This document shows positions 1-6,098 of a stretch of 14,544 nucleotides of DNA, one piece after another; within the stretch, counting starts at the first letter, position 1; each line of letters starts with the position of its first letter. The notes under the pieces are model-generated. The model made no database searches. It was not told the origin of the DNA and was given only the letters and a program-made list of their open reading frames with translations. This stretch comes from Mollicutes bacterium (GTDB lineage: Bacteria > Bacillota_I > Bacilli_A > Izemoplasmatales > Izemoplasmataceae), in assembly GCA_003551405.1 (NCBI GenBank), contig PUMO01000036.1, positions 1-14,544 on the forward strand, given 5' to 3'. The position numbers and the translations under genes were made by a program.

Positions 1-16
1 ACCATACCCCTAATTA

Positions 17-100
17 TGGTGGAGGGGGACGGATTTGAACCGCCGAACCCGAGGTAGCAGATTTACAGTCTGCCGCGTTTAGCCACTTCGCTACCCCTCC
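17..100 (-). tRNA. tRNA-Tyr (anticodon GTA)
   Basis: Read on the minus strand the gene begins GGAGGGG and closes its acceptor stem with CCCCTCC, a discriminator A and an encoded CCA at 17-19. The anticodon stem GCAGA/TCTGC holds the loop CTGTAAA, so the anticodon is GTA (Tyr). The T arm GGCGG-TTCAAAT-CCGTC is normal. There is a long variable arm, as expected for a bacterial class II tRNA-Tyr. It has its own promoter just upstream. Confidence 0.95.
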
Positions 101-132
101 ACAAAAAGTGCGTCTCATTTAAGCGCTATTGT

Positions 133-161
133 ATTATAGCAAAGACATGTACCAAAATCAA
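133..161 (-). promoter_or_regulatory. sigma-A type promoter of tRNA-Tyr
   Basis: On the minus strand the -35 box TTGATT (156-161) and the -10 box TATAAT (133-138) are separated by exactly 17 bases. The tRNA 5' end lies about 33 bases downstream of the -10. Confidence 0.75.
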
Positions 162-174
162 CCATTCGCAAACA

Positions 175-202
175 CAAAAAATGGCATGGGCACCCATGCC
201 AT
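175..202 (-). terminator. intrinsic terminator of the copper-chaperone gene
   Basis: The near-perfect inverted repeat ATGGCATGGG/CCCATGCCAT (181-202) is followed, on the minus strand, by a run of T residues (complement of the A run at about 175-180). It starts 5 bases after the stop codon of the CopZ-like gene and lies upstream of the tRNA-Tyr promoter, so the two units are insulated. Confidence 0.85.
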
Positions 203-206
203 AGCT

Positions 207-392
207 TTAGGATTCCACTTTATAACCTTTACTTTCAATAAGCTCTTTTGCTTTAGAGATGTCGCCTTTTTTAAAACTGACAATGCCATTATCAAGATCG
301 ACTTTCACCTTTTTAAATCCATTGTCCTTAAGCACAGTTTCAACGGCCATTTTGCAATGTCCACATGACATGCCTGTTACTTTTAATTCCAT
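207..392 (-). CDS. copZ: CopZ-like heavy-metal-associated (HMA) chaperone
   Basis: A 61-residue cytosolic protein made of a single HMA domain. The metal-binding motif GMSCGHC lies near the N terminus (residues 7-13), with the two Cys that bind Cu(I) in CopZ/Atx1 proteins. The usual V-x-V-D-L and G-Y-x-V strands follow (VKVDLDNG, KGYKVES at the C terminus). The ATG at 390-392 is chosen because AAAGGAG lies 7 bases before it; an upstream in-frame ATG at 425 has no such site and adds a non-family extension. The length matches the CopZ family (60-70 residues). No CopA ATPase or CsoR-type repressor is nearby, so the copper role is inferred from the motif alone; another soft metal is possible. It is monocistronic, with its own terminator. 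Confidence 0.85.
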   Translation of the reverse strand: MELKVTGMSCGHCKMAVETVLKDNGFKKVKVDLDNGIVSFKKGDISKAKELIESKGYKVES

Positions 393-468
393 ATAATATC
401 TCCTTTTTTTGTTTATAGTCATCACTGGTAAAACGCTAAATCTAAGTTAGAATAAAGCATTTATATTT

Positions 469-654
469 TTAACTCTGATTATCTTTTCTAAATGACTCAC
501 AAACATAGACAATTTCATCCTTGTGCTTAATATGCTTAAGAACCTCTGCATAATCCTTCTTGAGACAATCACTTTTTTCACGATAAGATGCGATGGATTC
601 AAGCAAAAAAGCTTGCACTTTAAACGTTACAGTTAAATAATAATAGATGCGCAC
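469..654 (-). pseudogene. possible truncated antibiotic-biosynthesis-monooxygenase-like protein
   Basis: This 61-codon frame starts at a GTG with GAGG 4 bases upstream. Its pattern resembles the ABM dimeric alpha-beta barrel family: a first strand (YLTVTFKV), a helix (FLLESIASYREKS), then a Cys-Leu turn and strand, and a strand before E-S-F-R-K-D (DEIVYVCESFRKDN). Compared with the family as I know it, the turn between strand 1 and helix 1 is short by several residues. The C-terminal helix and last strand (about 30-35 residues) are missing, because a TAA follows NQS. The other two frames beyond the stop do not restore an obvious continuation. It could be a decayed gene, a real short protein, or a chance frame. 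No terminator was seen. Confidence 0.3.
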
Positions 655-711
655 CTATCCTCTTTAGACTTCAATCAAATGTACTTTTTTAGTAAATTAA
701 GATGTTTGGAA

Positions 712-748
712 GCACTTACTTGGCGAACATTGGTAACCGCTTAAGTGC
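712..748. repeat. inverted repeat with possible extended stem
   Basis: GCACTTA (712-718) is the exact reverse complement of TAAGTGC (742-748). Inside, GCG (723-725) can pair with CGC (738-740). There is no T run on either side, so it is not a standard terminator. Function unknown. Confidence 0.4.
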
Positions 749-859
749 ACAAACACGATGTTCATATTCAAAAATCAACTAACGACCGGTGGTATAGTCG
801 GGTTGGAAAGCTGTTTGAAAATCGCTGGATAATCCATATATAATCACACCCTTAGTTAT

Positions 860-889
860 TGTATATCACTCATGGTACCTACTTGTAAA
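860..889 (-). promoter_or_regulatory. possible minus-strand promoter in the gene-poor interval
   Basis: On the minus strand TTTACA (884-889) and TATACA (860-865) are 18 bases apart. A purine-rich AAGGGTG and an ATG (835-837) follow, opening a 20-codon frame that ends at 775. The match to consensus is fair but there is no recognised product. Confidence 0.3.
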
Positions 890-928
890 AGAATATGATG
901 TGCAATAATCACTTTTAAACCATTTTAC

Positions 929-957
929 TTGTCAACGTCCTGTTTTATTCGTATACT
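929..957 (+). promoter_or_regulatory. promoter of the cytosolic thioredoxin-like gene
   Basis: TTGTCA (929-934) and TATACT (952-957) are separated by 17 bases. The expected transcript start near 964 leaves a very short leader containing the GGAGG at 968-972. Confidence 0.75.
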
Positions 958-980
958 AACGATATAAGGAGGAAGTGCCC

Positions 981-1289
981 ATGGAAACACTGACAAGTTA
1001 CGAAGCGTTTAAAGCGGTCATTCAAGAACCATTTGTCATGATTGTTGCCAAGACACACGGATGCAATACATGCAAAATGATTAATGCACACTTACACGCG
1101 ACGGTTAAAGCATTTGATGCGTTAAAAAAATATCAAATCTTTGTTGATGATGTCGATCAATTTCGCGGGGAGCAGGTTGTTTTTAGCGTTCCCACTGTTC
1201 TTATCTTCTCTGAAGGTAAAGAAATGCTCCGCGAATCAAAATTTATTGATACCAATAAAATCAACCGTTTGATTGATATGGCTTTATAA
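981..1289 (+). CDS. thioredoxin-like protein (CNTC active site)
   Basis: A 102-residue protein without a signal peptide, so probably cytosolic. It has a thioredoxin fold: the redox motif C-N-T-C at residues 28-31, preceded by the strand FVMIVAKTHG. The cis-proline segment S-V-P-T-V-L-I-F (Pro71) and the closing strand and helix follow. The active site is CNTC rather than the CGPC of classical thioredoxin, so it belongs with the thioredoxin-like YtpP-type group and may not be the main TrxB partner. The ATG at 981 is chosen because GGAGG (968-972) is 8 bases upstream; a GTG at 975 is too close to it. It is transcribed alone from its own promoter and ends in a terminator shared with the convergent thioesterase gene. 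Confidence 0.85.
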   Translation: METLTSYEAFKAVIQEPFVMIVAKTHGCNTCKMINAHLHATVKAFDALKKYQIFVDDVDQFRGEQVVFSVPTVLIFSEGKEMLRESKFIDTNKINRLIDMAL

Positions 1290-1291
1290 AT

Positions 1292-1321
1292 AAACGGATT
1301 GAAATGTCAATCCGTTTTTTG
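1292..1321. terminator. bidirectional terminator between convergent genes
   Basis: AAACGGATTGA (1292-1302) pairs with TCAATCCGTTT (1307-1317) around a 4-base loop, followed by a T run on the plus strand and a T-rich run on the minus strand. It lies 2 bases after the stop of the thioredoxin-like gene. The TGA of the minus-strand thioesterase (1307-1309) is inside the stem. Confidence 0.85.
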
Positions 1322-2038
1322 TTTGGCCTCAAACAATACTTGAGCTGTCAAAGTGTCTTCTCTATATATATCCACCCGCTTACCCGTCGTGGTTTGCATG
1401 ACATGTAAGCGTAAATGATCGCCTTCAAACGCCTCTTGTCGAAATTTTACATGGATATTGTGAATGGTAACATTGTCAACCCAGTCCCGCTTTAACGCTT
1501 GATACGCATAATAAGGATAATAGGCATTGTTCAAATGGTTGTTCACATCAATACCCTGATGCGACACACGCGTATCGACTTGATATAGTGGGTCTCCACC
1601 TTTGTTGTCCCATTTGTCAAACGCCAGCATGGTAGGCTCCTTTAGCGCATCCGTGAAACGTTCAAGCATGTCTTGTGTGGGTCTTACGAATGCCTTAGTG
1701 TCGATGTTGATGAGTGCAAATTTCCCTTTACCCTGCATTATGGTATTATGCGCGGCATCTTTTCCACTGTATATACGGTACCCATACATGCGTTTAAACG
1801 AATAAGGCAGTGTTCCCACTCGAAAATATTCACCACTTGAAGGCCAACGATTAATAGTGATTTGATATTCAACCAAAACCCAAGCCAATCGATGTTTCAA
1901 ATGGTAAGCAGCGCCCATACCATAACTTTCCGCATTGCGTTCCATAATGTCATTTAAATAAAGAAAAAGTGTGGGGACCATAAGTCGTCCTCCACGATCA
2001 GCGTTAAATCGCTCAATATAATAATCTCTTTCAAACAT
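1307..2038 (-). CDS. acyl-ACP thioesterase (tandem hotdog)
   Basis: A 243-residue cytosolic enzyme that hydrolyses acyl-ACP to free fatty acid and ACP. It is the right length for the bacterial FatA/FatB-like family (PF01643), which has two hotdog domains. The first half carries WVLVEYQITINRWP-SSGE, matching the family W-x-x-x-x-x-I-x-x-x-x-x-P. The second half (from about residue 155) carries D-V-N-N-H-L-N-N-A-Y-Y at 164-174, the catalytic Asp/Asn/His signature D-x-N-x-H-x-N-N. The ATG at 2036-2038 follows GGAGGTGA by 4 bases. It is divergent from methylglyoxal synthase, with about 80 bases between them. It presumably sets acyl chain length or releases fatty acids for membrane lipid synthesis; the acpS gene further along supplies the carrier-activating enzyme. 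Chain-length specificity cannot be read from the sequence. Confidence 0.9.
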   Translation of the reverse strand: MFERDYYIERFNADRGGRLMVPTLFLYLNDIMERNAESYGMGAAYHLKHRLAWVLVEYQITINRWPSSGEYFRVGTLPYSFKRMYGYRIYSGKDAAHNTIMQGKGKFALINIDTKAFVRPTQDMLERFTDALKEPTMLAFDKWDNKGGDPLYQVDTRVSHQGIDVNNHLNNAYYPYYAYQALKRDWVDNVTIHNIHVKFRQEAFEGDHLRLHVMQTTTGKRVDIYREDTLTAQVLFEAKQKTD

Positions 2039-2073
2039 TCAATCACCTCCAACGGCTAAATTATATCATATCA

Positions 2074-2102
2074 TTGGTTGATTGTGCTTTTTCGCTTATA
2101 AT
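2074..2102 (+). promoter_or_regulatory. promoter of mgsA
   Basis: A perfect -10 TATAAT (2097-2102) has a weak -35 TTGGTT (2074-2079) at 17 bases. GAGGTGA at 2110-2116 and the ATG at 2120 follow closely. Confidence 0.6.
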
Positions 2103-2119
2103 AAGGCTGAGGTGATTAT

Positions 2120-2491
2120 ATGAACATCGCACTAATCGCACATGATAAGAAAAAGACAACGATGCTGAACTTGGTCAAACTCTTTAAACCCACGCTCAAA
2201 CACCATAATCTAATGGCCACAGGGACAACCGGAACACGCATCATAGAAGATACTGGATTAGAGGTCAGACGGTTCCAAAGCGGTCCTTATGGTGGAGACC
2301 AAGAAATTGGTGCCCGTGTTGCACAAGGAAAGGTTGACCTCATCATATTTTTGCGTGACCCACTCACCCCTCAACCACACGAACCTGATGTAACAGCACT
2401 GTTTAGACTGGCTGATGTTTATGAAATACCAATGGCAAGCAACATCGCAACGGCTCGATTGTTACTTGAAACAGTGAAATCTCTCACATAA
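2120..2491 (+). CDS. mgsA: methylglyoxal synthase
   Basis: Converts dihydroxyacetone phosphate to methylglyoxal and phosphate, the bypass of lower glycolysis used when phosphate is short or sugar phosphates build up. At 123 residues it is a compact, single-domain member. All the family marks are visible: AHD at residues 7-9, the phosphate-binding ATGTTG (33-38), SGPYGGDQEIG with catalytic Asp60 (Asp71 in E. coli), and R-D-P-L with Asp80 (Asp91). P-H-E-P-D-V follows, with His87 and Asp90 (His98 and Asp101 in E. coli). It lacks the C-terminal tail of the E. coli enzyme, as is common in Bacillota. GAGGTG precedes the ATG. It is monocistronic, with its own promoter and a bidirectional terminator. 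Confidence 0.96.
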   Translation: MNIALIAHDKKKTTMLNLVKLFKPTLKHHNLMATGTTGTRIIEDTGLEVRRFQSGPYGGDQEIGARVAQGKVDLIIFLRDPLTPQPHEPDVTALFRLADVYEIPMASNIATARLLLETVKSLT

Positions 2492-2492
2492 T

Positions 2493-2528
2493 ATAAGGCA
2501 TCCAGGCCTAGACCTGGATGCCTTTATT
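2493..2528. terminator. bidirectional terminator between mgsA and the ABC operon
   Basis: The 12-base arms AAGGCATCCAGG (2495-2506) and CCTGGATGCCTT (2513-2524) surround a 6-base loop. Both flanks are T-rich rather than a pure T run (TTTATT on the plus strand, TTATATTAT on the minus strand). The permease stop codon begins in the stem at 2524. Confidence 0.75.
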
Positions 2529-3294
2529 CATTCAATGCCTGTTTATTAAAAAGCGATATGTTGGCAAATAGTAACAAAATGCTCAGGACAATGACAGACA
2601 ACAAGGCACCATACGCCTCAGACCATGTTAATTGATCTTGAACGATCAACATAGGAAACGCATAAAGTCGCCATGGCATCCATGCGAATGGTCCTTGGTC
2701 AAAACCACTGAGTGCACCAAACAAAATATATAAGACAATTCCGACGGTCAAGCTCATGATATAACTCCCGTTAAAATGGGCAATAACACCGACCAAAAGC
2801 ATAAAAAATTTAATAAGCATCATGAACACCAAGATGGCAAGAGTAAACAGTAAAACATTAAACCCTTCAAAAATCGCCATCGCATAAAACGCAAATATGA
2901 TACTTCCTATGACTAGCGATGCAAAAATAACATGCGTGGCCACAGTCAACTTTGCAAGGACAATGCGGTGGCGTGCAATGGGGTGCGTGAGAAGATAGGG
3001 ATACATGTTTTGTGATTTTTCTTTCGTAAACATGCCCACAATGATAAAAAGCACCACCAGGAAAAAGATTTGTTGGTAATTGTTAAAAAACTGTGCATGC
3101 GCATCAACAATGGTCCCTTCAGATATATTTATATTCTCAATACCTTCTAAAGCTAACGCCCACTCAAGAATATGATGAATATAGCGTGCGGTGATGACAC
3201 TTAAAAGGCTCAAAAATATAGCCAATACGCTTAAAACCATCGCGCGTGGCGTTTTTAAAAAATAAAACAGCTCATATTTATAAAGTGTTTTCAT
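2524..3294 (-). CDS. ABC-2 type transporter permease (YxlG-like)
   Basis: A 256-residue integral membrane protein with about six hydrophobic segments. The first follows a short basic-aromatic start (MKTLYKYELFYFLKTPRAM), a typical ABC-2 opening. A large extracellular loop around residues 35-75 and a cytoplasmic coupling segment (FTKEKSQNMYPYLLTHPIARHR) resemble the YxlG/NatB-type permeases. The ATG at 3292-3294 is chosen because GGAGG (3301-3305) lies 6 bases upstream; it overlaps the ATPase gene by 17 bases, indicating translational coupling. It is the last gene of a four-gene operon ending at a bidirectional terminator. Direction of transport and substrate are unknown; export of a peptide or ion is typical for the family. 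Confidence 0.85.
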   Translation of the reverse strand: MKTLYKYELFYFLKTPRAMVLSVLAIFLSLLSVITARYIHHILEWALALEGIENINISEGTIVDAHAQFFNNYQQIFFLVVLFIIVGMFTKEKSQNMYPYLLTHPIARHRIVLAKLTVATHVIFASLVIGSIIFAFYAMAIFEGFNVLLFTLAILVFMMLIKFFMLLVGVIAHFNGSYIMSLTVGIVLYILFGALSGFDQGPFAWMPWRLYAFPMLIVQDQLTWSEAYGALLSVIVLSILLLFANISLFNKQALNE

Positions 3295-4192
3295 TGAGCA
3301 CCTCCACAAACGCATCCTCAAGGGAAGGCACTTTTTCATAGACGGCGGTTATCTTTTCATCCACAGACGCAAGTGCACTGAATAGTTTGGCAGGGGTTGC
3401 ATCGGTCAATGTGACTTCAAGGTGCTTTTCCTTTTGTGCAATGGCCTTGATCCACGTTTGATCAGTTAACATGTCCTTGATGCGCTCTAAATGCAATGTG
3501 TCAATAATATACGTTGTATCGATGGCCGGCGCAATGACTTGAGAGACAGGGCCCTCTTTAAGCATTCTTCCTTGTTCTATAAGTCCAACGCGATCACAAA
3601 TTGCTTCAGCCTCACTTAAAATGTGCGTTGAGTAAAGGACGCTGGTTTCTTTAGCGACTGACTTGATGATTGTTAAGAATGCCCGACGACCAATTGGGTC
3701 AAGTGCACTGGTCGGTTCATCCATAATAATAAGCCTGGGTTCTTGCATTAAAGCGTTCGCTAACGCGAGACGTTGCACCATCCCCCGTGAATATGTCCCA
3801 ACTTTTTGATTCAGACGCAAAAGACCAATGCTGTCTTTAAGTTCATGGATTTTTTCCAAGGTCTTTTTTGAATCATATCCACAAAACTCAGCCGTTAACT
3901 CTAAAATTTCACGACCTTTGAGATACGGCGGAAAACTGGGCACGTCCGGCATATAAGCCACCATTTTTTTAAACGTATAATCGTCTTTATTAAGCGTTTT
4001 CCCATCAAATGTAATGGTACCTGATTCATAAAAGCTCAGCTGCATCAACACATTGAGTGTCGTTGTTTTACCAGCCCCGTTTTTACCGATAAACCCATAA
4101 ATTTCATTGGCATTCACCGTTAACTCAAGCTCATCAAGGGCTTTAAAATTCCCATAATACTTATTTAACCCTCTAATCGTCAAAAGTGGCAT
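3278..4192 (-). CDS. ABC transporter ATP-binding protein (YxlF-like)
   Basis: A 304-residue ATPase of the CcmA/NatA/YxlF group. It shows Walker A G-K-N-G-A-G-K-T (36-43), the signature Y-S-R-G-M-V-Q-R near residue 131, and Walker B R-L-I-I-M-D-E-P with the D-loop S-A-L-D-P. The H-loop Y-S-T-H-I-L follows, with a C-terminal extension of about 90 residues ending V-P-S-L-E-D-A-F, as usual in this family. A degenerate signature (SRG instead of SGG) is common in such exporters. The ATG at 4190-4192 has GGAGG (4201-4205) 8 bases upstream; the GTG at 4198 is too close to that site. It overlaps the PLDc_N gene upstream by 20 bases and the permease downstream by 17 bases, so the four genes are almost certainly co-transcribed. 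Confidence 0.93.
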   Translation of the reverse strand: MPLLTIRGLNKYYGNFKALDELELTVNANEIYGFIGKNGAGKTTTLNVLMQLSFYESGTITFDGKTLNKDDYTFKKMVAYMPDVPSFPPYLKGREILELTAEFCGYDSKKTLEKIHELKDSIGLLRLNQKVGTYSRGMVQRLALANALMQEPRLIIMDEPTSALDPIGRRAFLTIIKSVAKETSVLYSTHILSEAEAICDRVGLIEQGRMLKEGPVSQVIAPAIDTTYIIDTLHLERIKDMLTDQTWIKAIAQKEKHLEVTLTDATPAKLFSALASVDEKITAVYEKVPSLEDAFVEVLNENTL

Positions 4193-4385
4193 AATCACGG
4201 CCTCCTAAAAAATATACAATCCATGCAAAATTAATGATTAACACCACAAGCGTCCATCCAAGCTTGGATAAGCCTTTGACAGCACGTTCTTGTTTATATA
4301 TATCAAGAATACTGACAATGCGCATAACAATATCCAAAAGCACAAAAGGGATCGCAATAAGCAAAAGGTCATAAAATTCACTCAT
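4173..4385 (-). CDS. PLDc_N domain small membrane protein (YxlE-like)
   Basis: A 70-residue protein with two hydrophobic helices separated by a short basic segment. It matches the PLDc_N (phospholipase D-nuclease N-terminal) domain: a first helix LLLIAIPFVLLDIVMRIVSI, then Lys/Arg, then K-L-G-W-T-L-V-V-L-I-I-N-F-A-W-I-V-Y-F-L-G-G-R. No phospholipase domain follows, so it is the stand-alone form. In Bacillus subtilis the similar YxlE sits in the sigY operon before the ABC genes yxlF and yxlG, as here, and acts as a negative regulator there; the same role is only an inference here. The ATG at 4383-4385 has AAGGAAGG 5 bases upstream and overlaps the preceding gene by 8 bases. Confidence 0.8.
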   Translation of the reverse strand: MSEFYDLLLIAIPFVLLDIVMRIVSILDIYKQERAVKGLSKLGWTLVVLIINFAWIVYFLGGRDYATFDD

Positions 4386-4812
4386 GATGGCCTTCCTTAT
4401 TGTCCATCTCGTGAAGACCACTAATGCTACTTATTAAATAAAGAATTGCAGTCAATTGATTAAAAAGCAAATTGATAGCGCCCCAAATAACCTGCCAGAC
4501 AAACAAACTGCGCACACGGGCATATTCATAATGACCGCGAATCATTTTACTGAATAAAATAAGATTGATGATAAACACAATGCTCCAAATAACAAACATT
4601 CCCATAAGGGTGAATCCAAGTACCCTGGCAATAGTTTCAACCAAAGATACATTGATTTCAAATGCACGGGCAATCTCATCAATGACCTCATGATAAATAA
4701 AACCTTGAGACAAAATCATCACACCAAGTAAAAGAAGCGGTATAAGATAAAGTGCCTCTGCCACAAGTCCTGCAATGGTTGTGCCTTTTGAAAGAGAATT
4801 TATTTTATACAT
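4378..4812 (-). CDS. uncharacterised four-helix membrane protein, first gene of the ABC operon
   Basis: I do not recognise this 144-residue protein. It begins with a short polar stretch, then four predicted membrane helices (about residues 12-35, 63-88, 104-116 and 119-132). There is a mostly acidic/amphipathic loop after the first helix (residues 38-62) and a charged, His-rich tail (HEMDNKEGHHE). The ATG at 4810-4812 has a strong AAAGGAGGAGA about 5 bases upstream. It overlaps the next gene by 8 bases, so it belongs to the transporter operon and may be an accessory, sensor or immunity-type subunit; this is inference from position only. It is not a sigma factor, so the operon lacks the SigY part of its Bacillus counterpart. 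Confidence 0.75.
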   Translation of the reverse strand: MYKINSLSKGTTIAGLVAEALYLIPLLLLGVMILSQGFIYHEVIDEIARAFEINVSLVETIARVLGFTLMGMFVIWSIVFIINLILFSKMIRGHYEYARVRSLFVWQVIWGAINLLFNQLTAILYLISSISGLHEMDNKEGHHE

Positions 4813-4835
4813 AAAAATCTCCTCCTTTCATGTTC

Positions 4836-4841
4836 ATTATA
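4836..4841 (-). promoter_or_regulatory. -10 element of the four-gene ABC operon
   Basis: A perfect TATAAT lies on the minus strand about 25 bases before the first start codon. No good -35 box sits at 16-18 bases. The element lies inside an imperfect inverted repeat (TTCTCATG...CATGAA on the minus strand), which could suggest regulated use. Confidence 0.5.
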
Positions 4842-4886
4842 CATGAGAACGTCACATCACACATGTAAAATTAAGCCATTACACTT

Positions 4887-4914
4887 AAAAAAGCGCGAAA
4901 ATTCGCGCTTTTTT
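4887..4914. terminator. bidirectional intrinsic terminator
   Basis: AAAAAAGCGCGAA pairs with TTCGCGCTTTTTT around a 2-base centre, giving T runs in both directions. It can stop minus-strand transcripts from the AEC carrier gene, whose stop is about 130 bases away, and insulates the ABC operon promoter. Confidence 0.9.
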
Positions 4915-5042
4915 CAAATATTAAAGCATTCTTTAAACGAGGAGAGCCTACTTTGGTTAAGCATTGTACTCATTACAAATGTCACTTGATTAAACGTATT
5001 GTTTTACATTAATCATAAAACGGTAAACCGCTCAATAAAGGT

Positions 5043-6023
5043 TTAAAGTAGCCCTGACATTCTGAAAACAACCACAAAGAAAAAGATGGTGAACATTGCA
5101 AGTGCAGTCGACCATATCAATATTTGTGACGCAAGTTCGTCATCACCTTCAAGACCTTGCGTAACTGCAACCGTTGCGACGGCAGTCGGTGAAGCAAAAA
5201 TCGCAATCAAGCCGGCCCATGCGCCATCAAAATCAATGATATGACGCATCATATACGCGATTATAAAAACTAAGGCCGGCAAAATCAGTAATCTTCCTGC
5301 AACCGCAATCACAATGGGCCTAAGCAAATCTTGAACACGCGTCAGTTGAAATTGCCCCCCCACTGCAATCAGTGCCATGGGTGTCGCCGTCTCACTAAGC
5401 ATATTCAACGTTTCATCTAAAAAGCTAACATTATCTCTAATCATAAACCAGCCCGGTTGGAATACGAACGCCACAATACCGAGAAACACCGCAATCATCA
5501 GCGGATCGCTCACGGTTTTATATAAAAGTTCCTTAAGCGCACTGAAACCAAACTTACCATTATTTTGCCATGCACGGAAGACAAATATACTCAGGAAATT
5601 AACCACAGGTATCAAAAAAGCATTGAGCATGACAATCACGCTGAGTGTATCATCCCCGCCAAGTCTTAAGGCAAGTGGAATGCCTATAAGTGTATAATTC
5701 CCACGAAAAAGCGCCTGTACAACGACGGGGCGCTGTTTGCTCGTAATCTTGGGCTGAGCAAGAACAAAAACTGTTGATATAACAGTCACAACAAGTACCA
5801 TGATGGTCGCAAACCAAATCACGGACCAGTTCAGTGCACTCAAATCTTCAATATTCGCAATGGTTGTAAATATCAATGCAGGCAATGCGACTAAGAAAAT
5901 AAATTTGTTGAGATGGGACACAAACGTTTTAGATACAACCCTTTTGCTTCTAAGGAAATAGCCGATAAAAGCAAGCGCCAATAACGGTGCCAGGGCATTG
6001 AACGCAAATACAAAACTTTCCAT
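5043..6023 (-). CDS. AEC (auxin efflux carrier) family transporter
   Basis: A 326-residue integral membrane carrier with about ten hydrophobic helices arranged as two repeats. The opening M-E-S-F-V-F-A-F-N-A-L-A-P followed by I-G-Y-F-L-R is typical of bacterial AEC proteins. So are L-N-K-F-I-F-L-V-A-L-P-A-L-I-F, R-G-N-Y-T-L-I-G-I-P-L-A in the middle, and ASPTAVATVAVTQ in the last third, a conserved glycine/alanine crossover region. Bacterial members carry organic acids or amino-acid-like anions; the substrate here is unknown. The start is uncertain: GTG 6032, ATG 6029 and ATG 6023 are possible, with only a weak GAGTGAT site. I prefer 6023 because it gives the family N terminus. It is divergent from the branched-chain aminotransferase, which might hint at a keto-acid substrate. 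Confidence 0.88.
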   Translation of the reverse strand: MESFVFAFNALAPLLALAFIGYFLRSKRVVSKTFVSHLNKFIFLVALPALIFTTIANIEDLSALNWSVIWFATIMVLVVTVISTVFVLAQPKITSKQRPVVVQALFRGNYTLIGIPLALRLGGDDTLSVIVMLNAFLIPVVNFLSIFVFRAWQNNGKFGFSALKELLYKTVSDPLMIAVFLGIVAFVFQPGWFMIRDNVSFLDETLNMLSETATPMALIAVGGQFQLTRVQDLLRPIVIAVAGRLLILPALVFIIAYMMRHIIDFDGAWAGLIAIFASPTAVATVAVTQGLEGDDELASQILIWSTALAMFTIFFFVVVFRMSGLL

Positions 6024-6098
6024 TGTCATCACTCAAATCTAAACTGTGAATTCTGTTCAATTTTATCATAACCGCACATAAATAACCATCGACTTTGC

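Larger units (their letters stand above)
426..928. other. gene-poor interval with possible gene remnants
   Basis: About 500 bases without a convincing intact gene. It holds a 61-codon minus-strand frame (469-654) that looks like a truncated antibiotic-biosynthesis-monooxygenase fold. It also holds a possible minus-strand promoter (860-889), a short frame interrupted by TAG (716-847), and a long-loop inverted repeat (712-718 with 742-748). The overall impression is of decayed sequence or an unrecognised small transcript. The promoter of the downstream plus-strand thioredoxin gene starts at 929. Confidence 0.5.

Noticed and set aside
129..368. 79-codon plus-strand frame over the copper-chaperone gene
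   Set aside because: It is antisense to the HMA gene and starts within the tRNA-Tyr promoter; no ribosome site and no recognisable protein pattern.
3295..3339. 15-codon N-terminal extension of the ABC permease
   Set aside because: Lies inside the ATPase gene, is Arg-rich and lacks a ribosome site, whereas ATG 3294 has GGAGG at 6 bases.
4953..5012. The 19-codon frame as an annotated gene
   Set aside because: Too short and without homology; kept only as a low-interest observation.
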